Positions 1-6,326 are shown, counted from the stretch's first letter. The stretch is DNA of 13,647 bases from JBGQBN01 sp041494805 (GCA_041494805.1 JBGQBN010000079.1:1-13647), one strand, 5' to 3'. Program-made: numbers and translations. The notes: generated by a model from the letters alone, not told the origin.

Positions 1-49
1 CACGACTTCCACAGGCTGCGGAAAAACGTCGATCCGGATGGGTTTTGGG

Positions 50-112
50 AAGGGCACGACTTTCGAGTCGTGCCGTAAGTCGCTGAAAACAGGTTCGGCT
101 TTAGCCGCTGCG
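50..112 (+). repeat. REP-type palindromic element, copy 1
   Basis: A perfect 9-bp stem GGCACGACT/AGTCGTGCC (53-61 with 66-74) closes on a TTCG loop. It is followed by CGTAAG and a second short palindrome, CGGCTTTAGCCG, at about 97-108. The same order (GGGCACG hairpin, CCGTTAAG-like linker, GGCTTTAGCC hairpin) recurs around the transposase at 6959-7453 and in the tandem array at 7668-8086, so this is an outlying copy of that family. RAYT transposases are known to mobilise such elements; that this copy was placed by the neighbouring RAYT is inference. Confidence 0.75.
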
Positions 113-524
113 GTGCGCTGTTTTATCCTGCCGCGGCATTTTTCCGCACCCACTTCCAGTTCGTGCCGTCAAGTCGTCCCGAATCTCTCCGCGCTTTAGC
201 GCCCGAGGTTAGCAGAGCCTGCCACCCTCCCCCAGCCTGCACCATGCATGACTGCAGATGCTGGGTTCGCTGCCACCTCCGATTGGCGACATACTTCTGC
301 GCGAACGGCGAGTGGTCCAGGTTGGGGGGGTAAGAGTCAGGATTCAAGACAACTGGGGTGGGCCCTTGATAAGAGCAAAGGCCACCCGCCCTTCGATTCT
401 CCACGGCGCGGAAGAAAGAGGGGCCGCTCTTCAGCCGAAGCCGGAGGAATCATCCAGCTAAATTCTACTCCACCCGAAGCAGCCCCCAAATGAACCGCCG
501 CTGGCCCGCAAGGTGAACTGCGCG
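113..524. other. Intergenic stretch, no supported gene
   Basis: About 410 bases with no convincing coding region. The open frames here have no Shine-Dalgarno, no recognisable motif, and overlap each other on both strands. I see no tRNA cloverleaf and no long repeat. It may be decayed sequence between the upstream REP and the small gene at 552. Confidence 0.5.
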
Positions 525-525
525 C

Positions 526-531
526 TATAAT
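526..531 (+). promoter_or_regulatory. -10 box (TATAAT) for the small gene at 552
   Basis: A perfect TATAAT lies 20 bases before the ATG at 552, which would give a 5' leader of roughly 14 bases. The best -35 candidate, CTGGCC at 501-506 with a 19-base spacer, is poor. The -10 is seen; promoter function is inferred. A GAGGGGG ribosome binding site (541-547) lies between it and the start codon. Confidence 0.5.
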
Positions 532-551
532 CGCTGACCCGAGGGGGATAC

Positions 552-776
552 ATGATCAACATAGTCGCGCAGTTGAGGTCTGAGCGTAAGCGTGTAGCGC
601 AGCAGTTAGGCCGGTTGGATGCCGCTCTGTCCGCGCTGTCAGGCGCAAGGTTGGGCGGAAACAGTCTAAGGCCGCATCGCAGGCGAAAGATGTCAGCCCA
701 GGCACGCAAGAGGATCGCGGCAGCTCAGCGTGCGAGGTGGGCTGTCTGGAAAGCGAAGCAGAGTAAGGCAGCTTAA
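552..776 (+). CDS. Small basic protein, probable nucleic-acid binder
   Basis: 74 residues with ATG start, GAGGGGG Shine-Dalgarno 4 bases upstream and a TATAAT box before that, so it has its own expression signals. Residues 1-32 could form an amphipathic helix (heptad-like spacing of V, L, L, L). Residues 43-74 are strongly basic: RRRKMSAQARKRIAAAQ then RARW and a lysine-rich tail. The K-M-S-x-x-A-R-x-R-I-x-x-A-Q-x-x-R-W pattern resembles the short NUMOD3-like DNA-binding helices and is, as far as I recall, common in small hypothetical proteins of Acidobacteriota. I do not recognise a named family. DNA or RNA binding is inferred from charge and pattern only. The opposite-strand frame at 458-709 is its shadow. 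Confidence 0.6.
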   Translation: MINIVAQLRSERKRVAQQLGRLDAALSALSGARLGGNSLRPHRRRKMSAQARKRIAAAQRARWAVWKAKQSKAA

Positions 777-846
777 GCAGGCGGAACGCCCACTTTTAGC
801 TGATGGAAGATCGGGGGCTACGCAATCCAGCGGGCGCAAAACTGTT

Positions 847-1122
847 TCAATGTCGAAGTTTATGCGGCGTGGCCGAGTATTCGCGGCTAGTCGCGGCCCG
901 TTCCATCATCCCCCACAATTCCTGTTTGATTTGCAAGAGACGGCTCTGCCGCGAGACGTGAGCTGATTTGTCCTCTTGCGTACGCACGTTCCGGCCCGGA
1001 TAGTGCGCATCCGTCTCCCGCAGATCGTGTATTTCCTGCTTCAGGCTGGCAAGCTGTTCCGAGATTAGCTGGGTATCCATCACGGCTTCCATCATACGCT
1101 CTCGGCGACGCTTCTGTTCCAA
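847..1122 (-). CDS. Small hypothetical protein, coiled-coil-like
   Basis: 91 residues from a TTG start at 1122; an alternative ATG at 1095 would give 82 residues. No strong Shine-Dalgarno is visible for either. Residues 16-37 (DTQLISEQLASLKQEIHDLR) look helical and coiled-coil-like. After a Y-containing turn comes RTQEDKSAHVSRQSRLLQIK at 47-66, whose pattern R-T-x-E-D-K-x-x-H-x-x-R-Q-x-R-L-x-x-I-K-x-E-L looks like a conserved family rather than random translation. It converges on the gene at 552-776. No function can be given. The codon pattern is reasonable for a gene in this DNA, but the weak initiation signals leave real doubt. Confidence 0.45.
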   Translation of the reverse strand: MEQKRRRERMMEAVMDTQLISEQLASLKQEIHDLRETDAHYPGRNVRTQEDKSAHVSRQSRLLQIKQELWGMMERAATSREYSATPHKLRH

Positions 1123-1130
1123 GAAGGTCG

Positions 1131-1222
1131 CCCCGCAGCAGGCGAGCCGCGCCTCCTCAACGCAGATACGCGTCCAACAGAACTACCAGCGTTCTTAATG
1201 AGGGACGCGAGGCGCTGCGGGG
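1131..1222. repeat. Imperfect long inverted repeat before the hydrolase gene
   Basis: CCCCGCAGC at 1131-1139 is perfectly complementary to GCTGCGGGG at 1214-1222, and weaker pairing continues inward (CGCCTCCTCA against TGAGGGACGCGAGG). The right arm covers the GGGGAG that would serve as ribosome binding site for the TTG at 1238, so a folded leader could mask it. The pairing is seen; any regulatory role is inference. Confidence 0.4.
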
Positions 1223-1237
1223 AGAAGCCTGCGACGA

Positions 1238-2488
1238 TTGCCCATAATATTCAAACTGCCCCACTACCTAGCTTCCCGTCTTCTTTACGCGCCCCCGGAA
1301 CTTTGTTATAAACCGAACATCGAACATCCTTTGGCTGAGGGCTTTCCCGCACTGAACACGGCTGCCAAGACTTCCGCGTACTTCCCTGTTCCTGCCCACG
1401 AGCAGCAGGACGCGGTTTTTGGCCAGGCCTTTGCAGTGCTTCGGAAAGCCATCGCGGACCATGTTTTCCCGGCGGCCTCCGTGGCTGTCACCCATCAAGG
1501 GAAGCTGGTCGCGTTGCGAGCTTTTGGACGCTTCACCTACGAACCAGATTCTTCCGAGGCAACCACCGCCAGCATCTTTGATATCGCTTCCCTGTCCAAA
1601 GTCGTGGCCACCACCGGCATGGCCATGGTGCTCTACGAGCGCGGCCTGCTCGACCTGGAGATGCCGGTGGCCGCTGTCGTCCCGGAGTTCACCGCGCCGG
1701 AGTTTGCCGCAAATGACCCGCGCCGCCGCGAAGTGACCTTGCAAATGCTGCTGGCACACGCCTCAGGGTTGCCGGCCTACGAGAAACTGTTTTCGCGCGC
1801 CCCGACCAGAGACGACCTTCTGCACGCGGCATTTGCCACCCCACTGACTGCCAATCCCGGCGCCCGGGCCGAGTACAGCGATATCGGCTTCATAATTCTG
1901 GGAGCGGCCCTCGAGCGCATCGCCGACGAACCTCTCGACCTTTTCTGCCAGCGCGAAATCTTCGGCCCCTTGGGCATGGCCCACACCACTTTTAATCCAC
2001 ACCTAGCGTGGCGCCCGTCCATTCCGCCCACGGCAGATGACCAATCGTTCCGCGCCCGCATCATTCAAGGAGAGGTTCAAGATGAAAACGCCAGCGTGCT
2101 GGGCGGCGTAGCCGGACATGCGGGTGTGTTTGCCACCGCCGCTGACCTCGCCAACTTGGCAAACACCCTGCTGAACGGCGGACGCCCCATTCTGCGCCCC
2201 GAGACTCTGGCCCTGTTCACCCACCGGGAACCGGCGCCACCAGGCACCTCTCACGCCCTGGGCTGGGACACGCCTTCCCCACCCTCACAATCGGGCAAAT
2301 ATTTCTCCCCGGAATCTTATGGACACCTCGGCTACACGGGAACCTCGTTGTGGATCGACCCCACACGGCAGCTTTCGGTAACCTTGCTCACCAACCGGAC
2401 ATGGCCCGACTGCAAGAATCAGGCAATCAAAGAAGTGCGGCCCCAGTTTCACGACGCCGTCATCGAAGCCCTGGAGGCAAGTCATTGA
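1238..2488 (+). CDS. Serine hydrolase, beta-lactamase/PBP family (AmiE-like)
   Basis: 416 residues, PF00144-type serine hydrolase. Visible motifs are the nucleophile tetrad S118-L-S-K121 (in IASLSKVV), LLAHASGLP at 171-179, the second-motif tyrosine Y213-S-D215, GGVAGHAGVF at 289-298 and HLGYTG at 363-368, which replaces the KTG box. There is no obvious signal peptide. The start is uncertain: TTG at 1238 has GGGGAG 13 bases upstream, TTG at 1331 lacks a Shine-Dalgarno, and the first ~45 residues are not family-like. It overlaps murQ by 4 bases, which indicates co-translation. In Bacillus subtilis the PF00144 enzyme AmiE (YbbE), an N-acetylmuramoyl-L-alanine amidase, sits with murQ and nagZ. 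A matching recycling role here is inferred from context; a D-aminopeptidase or esterase remains possible. Confidence 0.9.
   Translation: MPIIFKLPHYLASRLLYAPPELCYKPNIEHPLAEGFPALNTAAKTSAYFPVPAHEQQDAVFGQAFAVLRKAIADHVFPAASVAVTHQGKLVALRAFGRFTYEPDSSEATTASIFDIASLSKVVATTGMAMVLYERGLLDLEMPVAAVVPEFTAPEFAANDPRRREVTLQMLLAHASGLPAYEKLFSRAPTRDDLLHAAFATPLTANPGARAEYSDIGFIILGAALERIADEPLDLFCQREIFGPLGMAHTTFNPHLAWRPSIPPTADDQSFRARIIQGEVQDENASVLGGVAGHAGVFATAADLANLANTLLNGGRPILRPETLALFTHREPAPPGTSHALGWDTPSPPSQSGKYFSPESYGHLGYTGTSLWIDPTRQLSVTLLTNRTWPDCKNQAIKEVRPQFHDAVIEALEASH
2473..2477 (+). promoter_or_regulatory. Shine-Dalgarno that fixes the murQ start
   Basis: GGAGG lies inside the end of the hydrolase gene, 7 bases before TTG at 2485. 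It decides in favour of a 310-residue MurQ over the longer open frame that starts at 2350, whose first 45 residues show no MurQ similarity. Confidence 0.75.
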
Positions 2489-3417
2489 GTCGTCCCGCAG
2501 CAAAAGCACCCGAGGCACTGGGCCGGCTGGCCAGCGAGCAGTCGAATCCCGCGGCAGCAGACCTGGACCTGAAATCGTCGCTCGAAATCGCCAGCATCAT
2601 CAACGCCGAAGACGCCAAGGTCGCAGCCGCAGTCAAGCCCGCCCTACCCCAAATCGGCCGCGCCATCGACCTGATCGCCAACGCGCTGAAGCAAGGCGGA
2701 CGCCTCATCTACGTAGGCACCGGCACCAGCGGCCGCATCGCAGCCCTCGACGCCGCCGAATGTCCACCCACCTTCAATACTGATCCGAAGACCGTCCAGT
2801 TCGTAATCGCCGGTGGCCCCAAAGCCCTGGCCGCCGCGGTAGAAGCCAGCGAAGATTCCCGCAAACTTGGCGAGCGAGAAATCGCGAAGAAGAAGCCCGG
2901 CAAGAAAGACGTGGTAGTGGGAATCTCAGCCAGTGGCCGAACTCCGTTCACGGTCGCCGCAGTCCAGTACGCACGCCGTCACGGCGCCGAAACAATTGCC
3001 GTCACCTGCAACCGCCATTCCGCACTGGAGAAAGCAGCCGGCCTCGCCATCGTCACTGAAGTCGGCCCGGAGGCGATCTCCGGATCCAGCCGCATGAAAG
3101 CCGGCACCGCGCAGAAAATGGTGCTCAACCTGCTTTCGACAGGAGCCATGACCCGCCTGGGATACGTCTACGGCAACCTGATGGTGAACGTCCATCTGAA
3201 AAACGAAAAGCTCGTGGAACGTGGAGTCGGCATTCTGCAGCGCGCCGCAGGAGTGAGCCGCGCAGCAGCCCAGCGCGCCCTGAAGTCAGCGGGAAACAGC
3301 GTCCCGACGGCACTAGTAATGCTGCAAGCCGGCGTGGGCCGGGTGGAAGCCAACCGCGCGCTGAAGGCAGCCGGCGGACACGTGCGACGAGCCATTACAG
3401 CAGCCCGCAGTTTGTAG
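2485..3417 (+). CDS. murQ: N-acetylmuramic acid 6-phosphate etherase
   Basis: 310 residues from a TTG start, a normal MurQ length (about 300). The cytoplasmic enzyme cleaves the D-lactyl ether of MurNAc-6-P, giving GlcNAc-6-P and D-lactate in peptidoglycan recycling. The SIS domain spans about 50-240, with the sugar-phosphate loop YVGTGTSGR at 76-84, E92 in AECPPTF and E123 in ASEDS. Their spacing of 31 equals that of the E. coli catalytic pair Glu83/Glu114. GISASGRTP (146-154) and SGSSRMKAGTAQK (199-211) are signature segments. A C-terminal UBA-like helical part (254-303) holds two G-V-x-R-x-x-A-x-x-A-L-K repeats. The TTGA overlap with the hydrolase stop and the GGAGG inside that gene point to translational coupling. 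No murR, murP or anmK is in view, so the source of MurNAc-6-P is unknown here. Confidence 0.96.
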   Translation: MSRPAAKAPEALGRLASEQSNPAAADLDLKSSLEIASIINAEDAKVAAAVKPALPQIGRAIDLIANALKQGGRLIYVGTGTSGRIAALDAAECPPTFNTDPKTVQFVIAGGPKALAAAVEASEDSRKLGEREIAKKKPGKKDVVVGISASGRTPFTVAAVQYARRHGAETIAVTCNRHSALEKAAGLAIVTEVGPEAISGSSRMKAGTAQKMVLNLLSTGAMTRLGYVYGNLMVNVHLKNEKLVERGVGILQRAAGVSRAAAQRALKSAGNSVPTALVMLQAGVGRVEANRALKAAGGHVRRAITAARSL

Positions 3418-3418
3418 C

Positions 3419-3473
3419 GTGTGGGCCCGGGATCTGACCCGGGCCTGCGCGGGTCGAAGACCCGTGCCCACAC
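3419..3473 (+). repeat. Cloverleaf-like palindromic repeat between murQ and murA
   Basis: An 8-bp outer stem, GTGTGGGC (3419-3426) with GCCCACAC (3466-3473), encloses two hairpins: CCCGGG/CCCGGG (3426-3431 with 3438-3443, loop ATCTGA) and CGGGTC/GACCCG (3450-3455 with 3459-3464, loop GAA). It starts 2 bases after the murQ stop. There is no T-tract, so it is not a classical intrinsic terminator, though it could stabilise the murQ 3' end. It is not a tRNA: it has no anticodon arm or acceptor end. It differs in sequence from the REP family at 6924-8050. Confidence 0.7.
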
Positions 3474-3549
3474 AGGCAAGACATCGACATCCGCCAGGCC
3501 GTGCCCTCCCGATTAACAAATCCCTCCCGTCCACAGCCCCTGTTCCCGC

Positions 3550-3555
3550 TAGAAT
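3550..3555 (+). promoter_or_regulatory. Possible -10 box for murA
   Basis: TAGAAT (5 of 6 to consensus) lies 73 bases before the murA ATG. No good -35 is found 16-18 bases upstream, so this is only a candidate. The 211-base gap and the palindrome after murQ make a separate murA promoter plausible. Confidence 0.25.
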
Positions 3556-3628
3556 AGAACCGCGCCACGGATTGGCAGGATTTGTGGGGCTCATCGCGCT
3601 TCGTGCTGAAACAGAAAACGGCGTCGAT

Positions 3629-4924
3629 ATGGATAAATTCATAATCCGCGGCGGCAATCCGCTGCTGGGAACAGTGCGCATCAGCGGCGCCAAGAACGCC
3701 GCCCTGCCCGCCATGGCCGCCGCTTTGCTCACCGAAGAACCAGTCATCCTGGAAAACATTCCCCAGGTGCGCGACATCGAGACCACGCGCAAGCTGCTGG
3801 CCGCGATGGGCGCCGAAGTCGAGCTCGGCTTCGGACGCGCCCAACATCGCACCACCCTCTGCTGCCGCAACCTGGCTTCCCCCGAGGCGTCGTATGAACT
3901 AGTGAAGACCATGCGCGCCTCCACTCTCGTCCTCGGCCCGCTGGTAGCCCGCTGCGGTCGCGCCCGCGTCTCTCTACCAGGCGGCTGCGCGATCGGAGCG
4001 CGGCCAGTCGACCTTCACATTAAGGGGCTGGAGCGGTTGGGTGCGAAGATTACGCAGGACCACGGCTACATTGAAGCCAGCGCAGAACGTTTAAAGGGCG
4101 CGGAGATTATTTTTGACAAGATCACTGTAACCGGCACTGAGGATCTGCTCATGGCGGCCACGTTGGCTGATGGCGAGACCATCATGCGGAATTGTGCACG
4201 CGAACCCGAGGTCGCGGACCTGGCTGACCTGCTGAACAAGATGGGGGCGCGGATTGAGGGCGCCGGTACCGCAACCATTCGCGTCCAAGGTGTCAGCAAG
4301 CTGCATGGGGCCAGGCATCGGATTATTCCTGACCGCATTGAGGCAGCAACGTTCATCATCGCCGGCGCATTGACTGGGGGAGATATCAACGTCGCGGGCT
4401 GCGAGCCGCGACACCTGGACGCTTTGTTCCAGAAGCTGGGTGAAGTGGGAGTGAAAACAAAGTCCACGACCGACTCGGTTCGCGTGATGGGCGATTTACC
4501 CCTCAAGGCGGCCGACATGGCTACCGAGGAGTATCCCGGCTTCCCTACCGATATGCAGGCGCAGTACATGGTGCTGGCTACGCAGGCAGAGGGGACTTCC
4601 ACCATTACCGAAAACATTTTCGAGAACCGGTTCATGCATGCGCAGGAACTGGTGCGCATGGGCGCGAACATCAAGATCGAGGGGCGTCGAGCGGTGGTGC
4701 ACGGCAAGACTCCGTTGAGCGCCGCGGCGGTGCTGGCTTCCGACCTGCGGGCTTCGGCTTCGCTGGTGCTGGCGGCGCTGGTGGCGGATGGTGAGACCAT
4801 CATTGACCGCGTGTATCACATTGACCGCGGTTACGAGAACATTGAGGAAAAGTTAAAGGGAGTGGGCGCGCAGATCCGGCGGATGGGAGAAATTTTGCCT
4901 AAGCGGCACGGCGCCGGCGGTTAG
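3629..4924 (+). CDS. murA: UDP-N-acetylglucosamine 1-carboxyvinyltransferase
   Basis: 431 residues, slightly longer than the usual ~419. It transfers enolpyruvate from PEP to UDP-GlcNAc, the first committed step of peptidoglycan synthesis, in the cytosol. The ATG at 3629 is chosen because the protein then begins MDKFIIRGGNPL with K22-N23 in SGAKNAALP, matching the family numbering of those substrate-binding residues. C120 in LPGGCAIGARP is the equivalent of E. coli Cys115, so the protein should be fosfomycin-sensitive rather than the Asp variant. R96 in KTMRAST matches E. coli Arg91, and GTEDLLMAA and YPGFPTDMQAQ are conserved further on. The Shine-Dalgarno is weak. The open frame extends upstream to 3419 without family similarity. 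Codon choice shifts from C-ending to G/T-ending near residue 130, as described in the findings. Confidence 0.97.
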   Translation: MDKFIIRGGNPLLGTVRISGAKNAALPAMAAALLTEEPVILENIPQVRDIETTRKLLAAMGAEVELGFGRAQHRTTLCCRNLASPEASYELVKTMRASTLVLGPLVARCGRARVSLPGGCAIGARPVDLHIKGLERLGAKITQDHGYIEASAERLKGAEIIFDKITVTGTEDLLMAATLADGETIMRNCAREPEVADLADLLNKMGARIEGAGTATIRVQGVSKLHGARHRIIPDRIEAATFIIAGALTGGDINVAGCEPRHLDALFQKLGEVGVKTKSTTDSVRVMGDLPLKAADMATEEYPGFPTDMQAQYMVLATQAEGTSTITENIFENRFMHAQELVRMGANIKIEGRRAVVHGKTPLSAAAVLASDLRASASLVLAALVADGETIIDRVYHIDRGYENIEEKLKGVGAQIRRMGEILPKRHGAGG

Positions 4925-4940
4925 AGCGTAGCTCAGTTCA

Positions 4941-5012
4941 GGTCGCCGAGCTTCGCTCGGTGGACCCTTCGGCTTCGCTCAGGGCAGGCAGCCGAGGCGG
5001 CTGTCCCTACGT
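4941..5012. repeat. Cluster of three adjacent hairpin repeats after murA
   Basis: Three hairpins lie in tandem: CCGAGC-TTC-GCTCGG (4946-4960), CCCT...AGGG around TTCGGCTTCGCT (4965-4984), and CAGCCG-AGG-CGGCTG (4989-5003) followed by TCCCTACGTG. The third is an inverted relative of the element at 8086-8114. None has a T-tract, so intrinsic termination of murA is not supported, although they form the 3' end of that gene and separate it from the opposite-strand gene at 5022. Confidence 0.7.
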
Positions 5013-5021
5013 GAGTTCGAT

Positions 5022-5315
5022 TCATCTCCTGGATCCAGTGAATGTCACGGTTCTCACCAGCTTCATTTCCTCTCTCAGCTTGCGCACCCGTTGACTGAAG
5101 GCGCGTGCATTGCTACTCAGCGTTTCCACCGCAAAGTGAGTCGCGCGAGGGAATTTTTCCTTGCCCCGAAGTACGCCCTTGCGGAGATTCTCCGCCCCAT
5201 CGGCATGGATCGGATTCTCCACCTGGAAGAGAACGTACACGCCGCGTTTTTGCGGAACCCGGGCAATTTCCGGTTCGCTGAAGGGATGCAGTTCGTGGAT
5301 AGGCATTGCACGCAT
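5022..5315 (-). CDS. Small hypothetical protein, degenerate GIY-YIG-like
   Basis: 97 residues from ATG at 5315; a second ATG at 5306 is possible, and neither has a clear Shine-Dalgarno. Residues 22-30 (QKRGVYVLF) resemble the first strand of the GIY-YIG nuclease fold. Residues 43-46 (NLRK) match the N-L-R-x that follows the YIG strand in that family, but where Y-[IV]-G is expected the protein has IHADG (36-40). The catalytic tyrosine therefore appears to be lost, and it is also shorter than typical domains. The rest (KFPRATHFAVETL, then a basic helix RAFSQRVRKLREEMK) is not recognised. It is transcribed divergently from the DUF6632-like gene at 5420. The coding call rests on the protein-like sequence; the function is unknown. 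Confidence 0.6.
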   Translation of the reverse strand: MRAMPIHELHPFSEPEIARVPQKRGVYVLFQVENPIHADGAENLRKGVLRGKEKFPRATHFAVETLSSNARAFSQRVRKLREEMKLVRTVTFTGSRR

Positions 5316-5344
5316 GATATATCACGCTTTCGCGAAAGAGAAAG

Positions 5345-5373
5345 TTGACATCCCGGAGCGCGACGGCTAGCAT
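5345..5373 (+). promoter_or_regulatory. Sigma-70-type promoter for the gene at 5420
   Basis: A perfect -35 TTGACA (5345-5350), a 17-base spacer and TAGCAT (5368-5373, 4 of 6 to consensus) form a good housekeeping promoter. Predicted transcription start is about 5380, leaving a leader of around 40 bases that holds the AAGGAGG ribosome binding site. Confidence 0.6.
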
Positions 5374-5406
5374 CCCGCCCAGTCGCATACAAGCCAAAAA
5401 CTAATC

Positions 5407-5413
5407 AAGGAGG
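5407..5413 (+). promoter_or_regulatory. Strong Shine-Dalgarno fixing a GTG start
   Basis: AAGGAGG lies 6 bases before GTG at 5420, a near-perfect anti-16S match, which decides this start over any downstream ATG. Confidence 0.8.
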
Positions 5414-5419
5414 CGCAAA

Positions 5420-5812
5420 GTGAACCCTGCTACCCGGCTGCGCTATCTCCGCGTTGTGTTGGTTCTGGTGGGCCTGATTTTTCTGCTCGGCGTTTACCCG
5501 CTCATGATGGCCTGGTGGCCCGCGGGATGGCGCTGGCAACCCAATCAACCCGAGTACGAGCAGATGATCCTCGGGGTCTATGCCACGCTCGGGATATTTC
5601 TCCTCATCGCTTCCCGCAACCCGCTGCAACACCGCAGCCTGATTTGGTTCACGGTTTGGTCAAGCGTCGTCCATGCCGGGATCATGACGGTGCAAGCCAT
5701 CAATAACCCGGCCGAGCACGGTCACCTTCTGGGAGACATTCCTGCGCTAGTCATTGTGGCCGTGGCCCTGGCAGTGTTGACGCCCCGCGGCGGCGCCGCC
5801 GCAACCGCGTGA
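5420..5812 (+). CDS. DUF6632-like four-helix membrane protein
   Basis: 130 residues from a GTG start with an excellent Shine-Dalgarno and its own promoter. Four hydrophobic segments are visible at about 10-32, 47-65, 73-93 and 105-122, so it is an integral inner-membrane protein. Features remembered as typical of DUF6632 proteins are the RLRYLR start, the WWPAGWRW loop (32-39) followed by YEQMILGVYATLG, the WFTVWSSVVHAGIM segment (76-89), and EHGHLLGDIPAL (99-110). Conserved H85, H100 and H102 could bind a ligand, but no biochemical role is known to me. It converges with the VOC gene at 5865, 52 bases away, with no clear terminator between them. The family name is from memory, not a search. 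Confidence 0.88.
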   Translation: MNPATRLRYLRVVLVLVGLIFLLGVYPLMMAWWPAGWRWQPNQPEYEQMILGVYATLGIFLLIASRNPLQHRSLIWFTVWSSVVHAGIMTVQAINNPAEHGHLLGDIPALVIVAVALAVLTPRGGAAATA

Positions 5813-5864
5813 GCAGCAAATCCAGCCGACTGGCCGCGTCTCCTCAGGCTACGGGAAGCGAGCC

Positions 5865-6290
5865 CTACGAGTCGGGCAACTGATAGTCGTTTCGCTGGGC
5901 AGAGTCCTGGGAGAAGTACTGTACGAACTCCCAGTCATTTCCCTCGGAATCGTAGAAGTAGAGGCGCTTCCGGTGGGGATGCGCGTTGGGGACGGTCGAT
6001 TCCCGGTATCCTGCTGCTTTGAACCTCGCGCGCAGCGACTCAACGTCATCGACCTCATAGGCGAGGTGGTTCACTCCCGGCTCGCCACTGTACGGCATCC
6101 AATGTTTCCCGGAATCGGTTCTCGCTTGTCCCAGGGCAATGTAGGTGTCATCGGTGCCGATGTGGACCCATCGTGTGCCGTCACGACTTATGCCTTCGCC
6201 GCGCACCCGAAACTCAGGAAACGCTGTCGTCAAAAAACGGATCATGGCGTCGACGTCACGTACGCAGATGTTCGCATGTTCAAGCTTCAT
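5865..6290 (-). CDS. VOC-fold (glyoxalase/dioxygenase-like) protein
   Basis: 141 residues from ATG with GGAGG (6299-6303) 8 bases upstream. This is a single-chain VOC protein with two beta-alpha-beta-beta-beta halves: MKLEHANICVRDVDAM opens the first, and GVNHLAYEVDDVES (72-85) opens the second. Likely metal ligands are H5, H75 and E121 (in DWEFVQY), the usual positions in glyoxalase I / fosfomycin-resistance / dioxygenase relatives; the fourth ligand would come from the dimer partner. The substrate cannot be told from the sequence. It lies 36 bases after the DinB-like gene on the same strand, and its Shine-Dalgarno is in that gap, so the two are probably one operon. Both are typical of small detoxification-type genes. 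Confidence 0.9.
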   Translation of the reverse strand: MKLEHANICVRDVDAMIRFLTTAFPEFRVRGEGISRDGTRWVHIGTDDTYIALGQARTDSGKHWMPYSGEPGVNHLAYEVDDVESLRARFKAAGYRESTVPNAHPHRKRLYFYDSEGNDWEFVQYFSQDSAQRNDYQLPDS

Positions 6291-6326
6291 TTTCTATTCC
6301 TCCGTGTGGCGCGGGATAGACACCCG

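Noticed and set aside
123..493. Short open frames on both strands near the left end
   Set aside because: No ribosome sites, no motifs and mutual overlap; nothing supports any one of them.
2350..2484. Upstream extension of the murQ frame
   Set aside because: These 45 residues are out-of-frame hydrolase sequence. The GGAGG-TTG at 2485 gives a normal-length MurQ.
3419..3473. tRNA-like gene after murQ
   Set aside because: The fold is a cloverleaf in outline only: it has two inner hairpins rather than three arms, no anticodon loop and no T-loop consensus.
3419..3628. Upstream extension of the murA frame
   Set aside because: It translates the cloverleaf repeat and intergenic DNA; MurA homology begins at the ATG at 3629.
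4066..4803. 245-residue open frame on the minus strand
   Set aside because: Antisense to murA, serine/alanine-rich, with no recognisable fold.
4946..4984. Intrinsic terminator of murA
   Set aside because: Good hairpins but no T-tract in either direction; better described as repeats.
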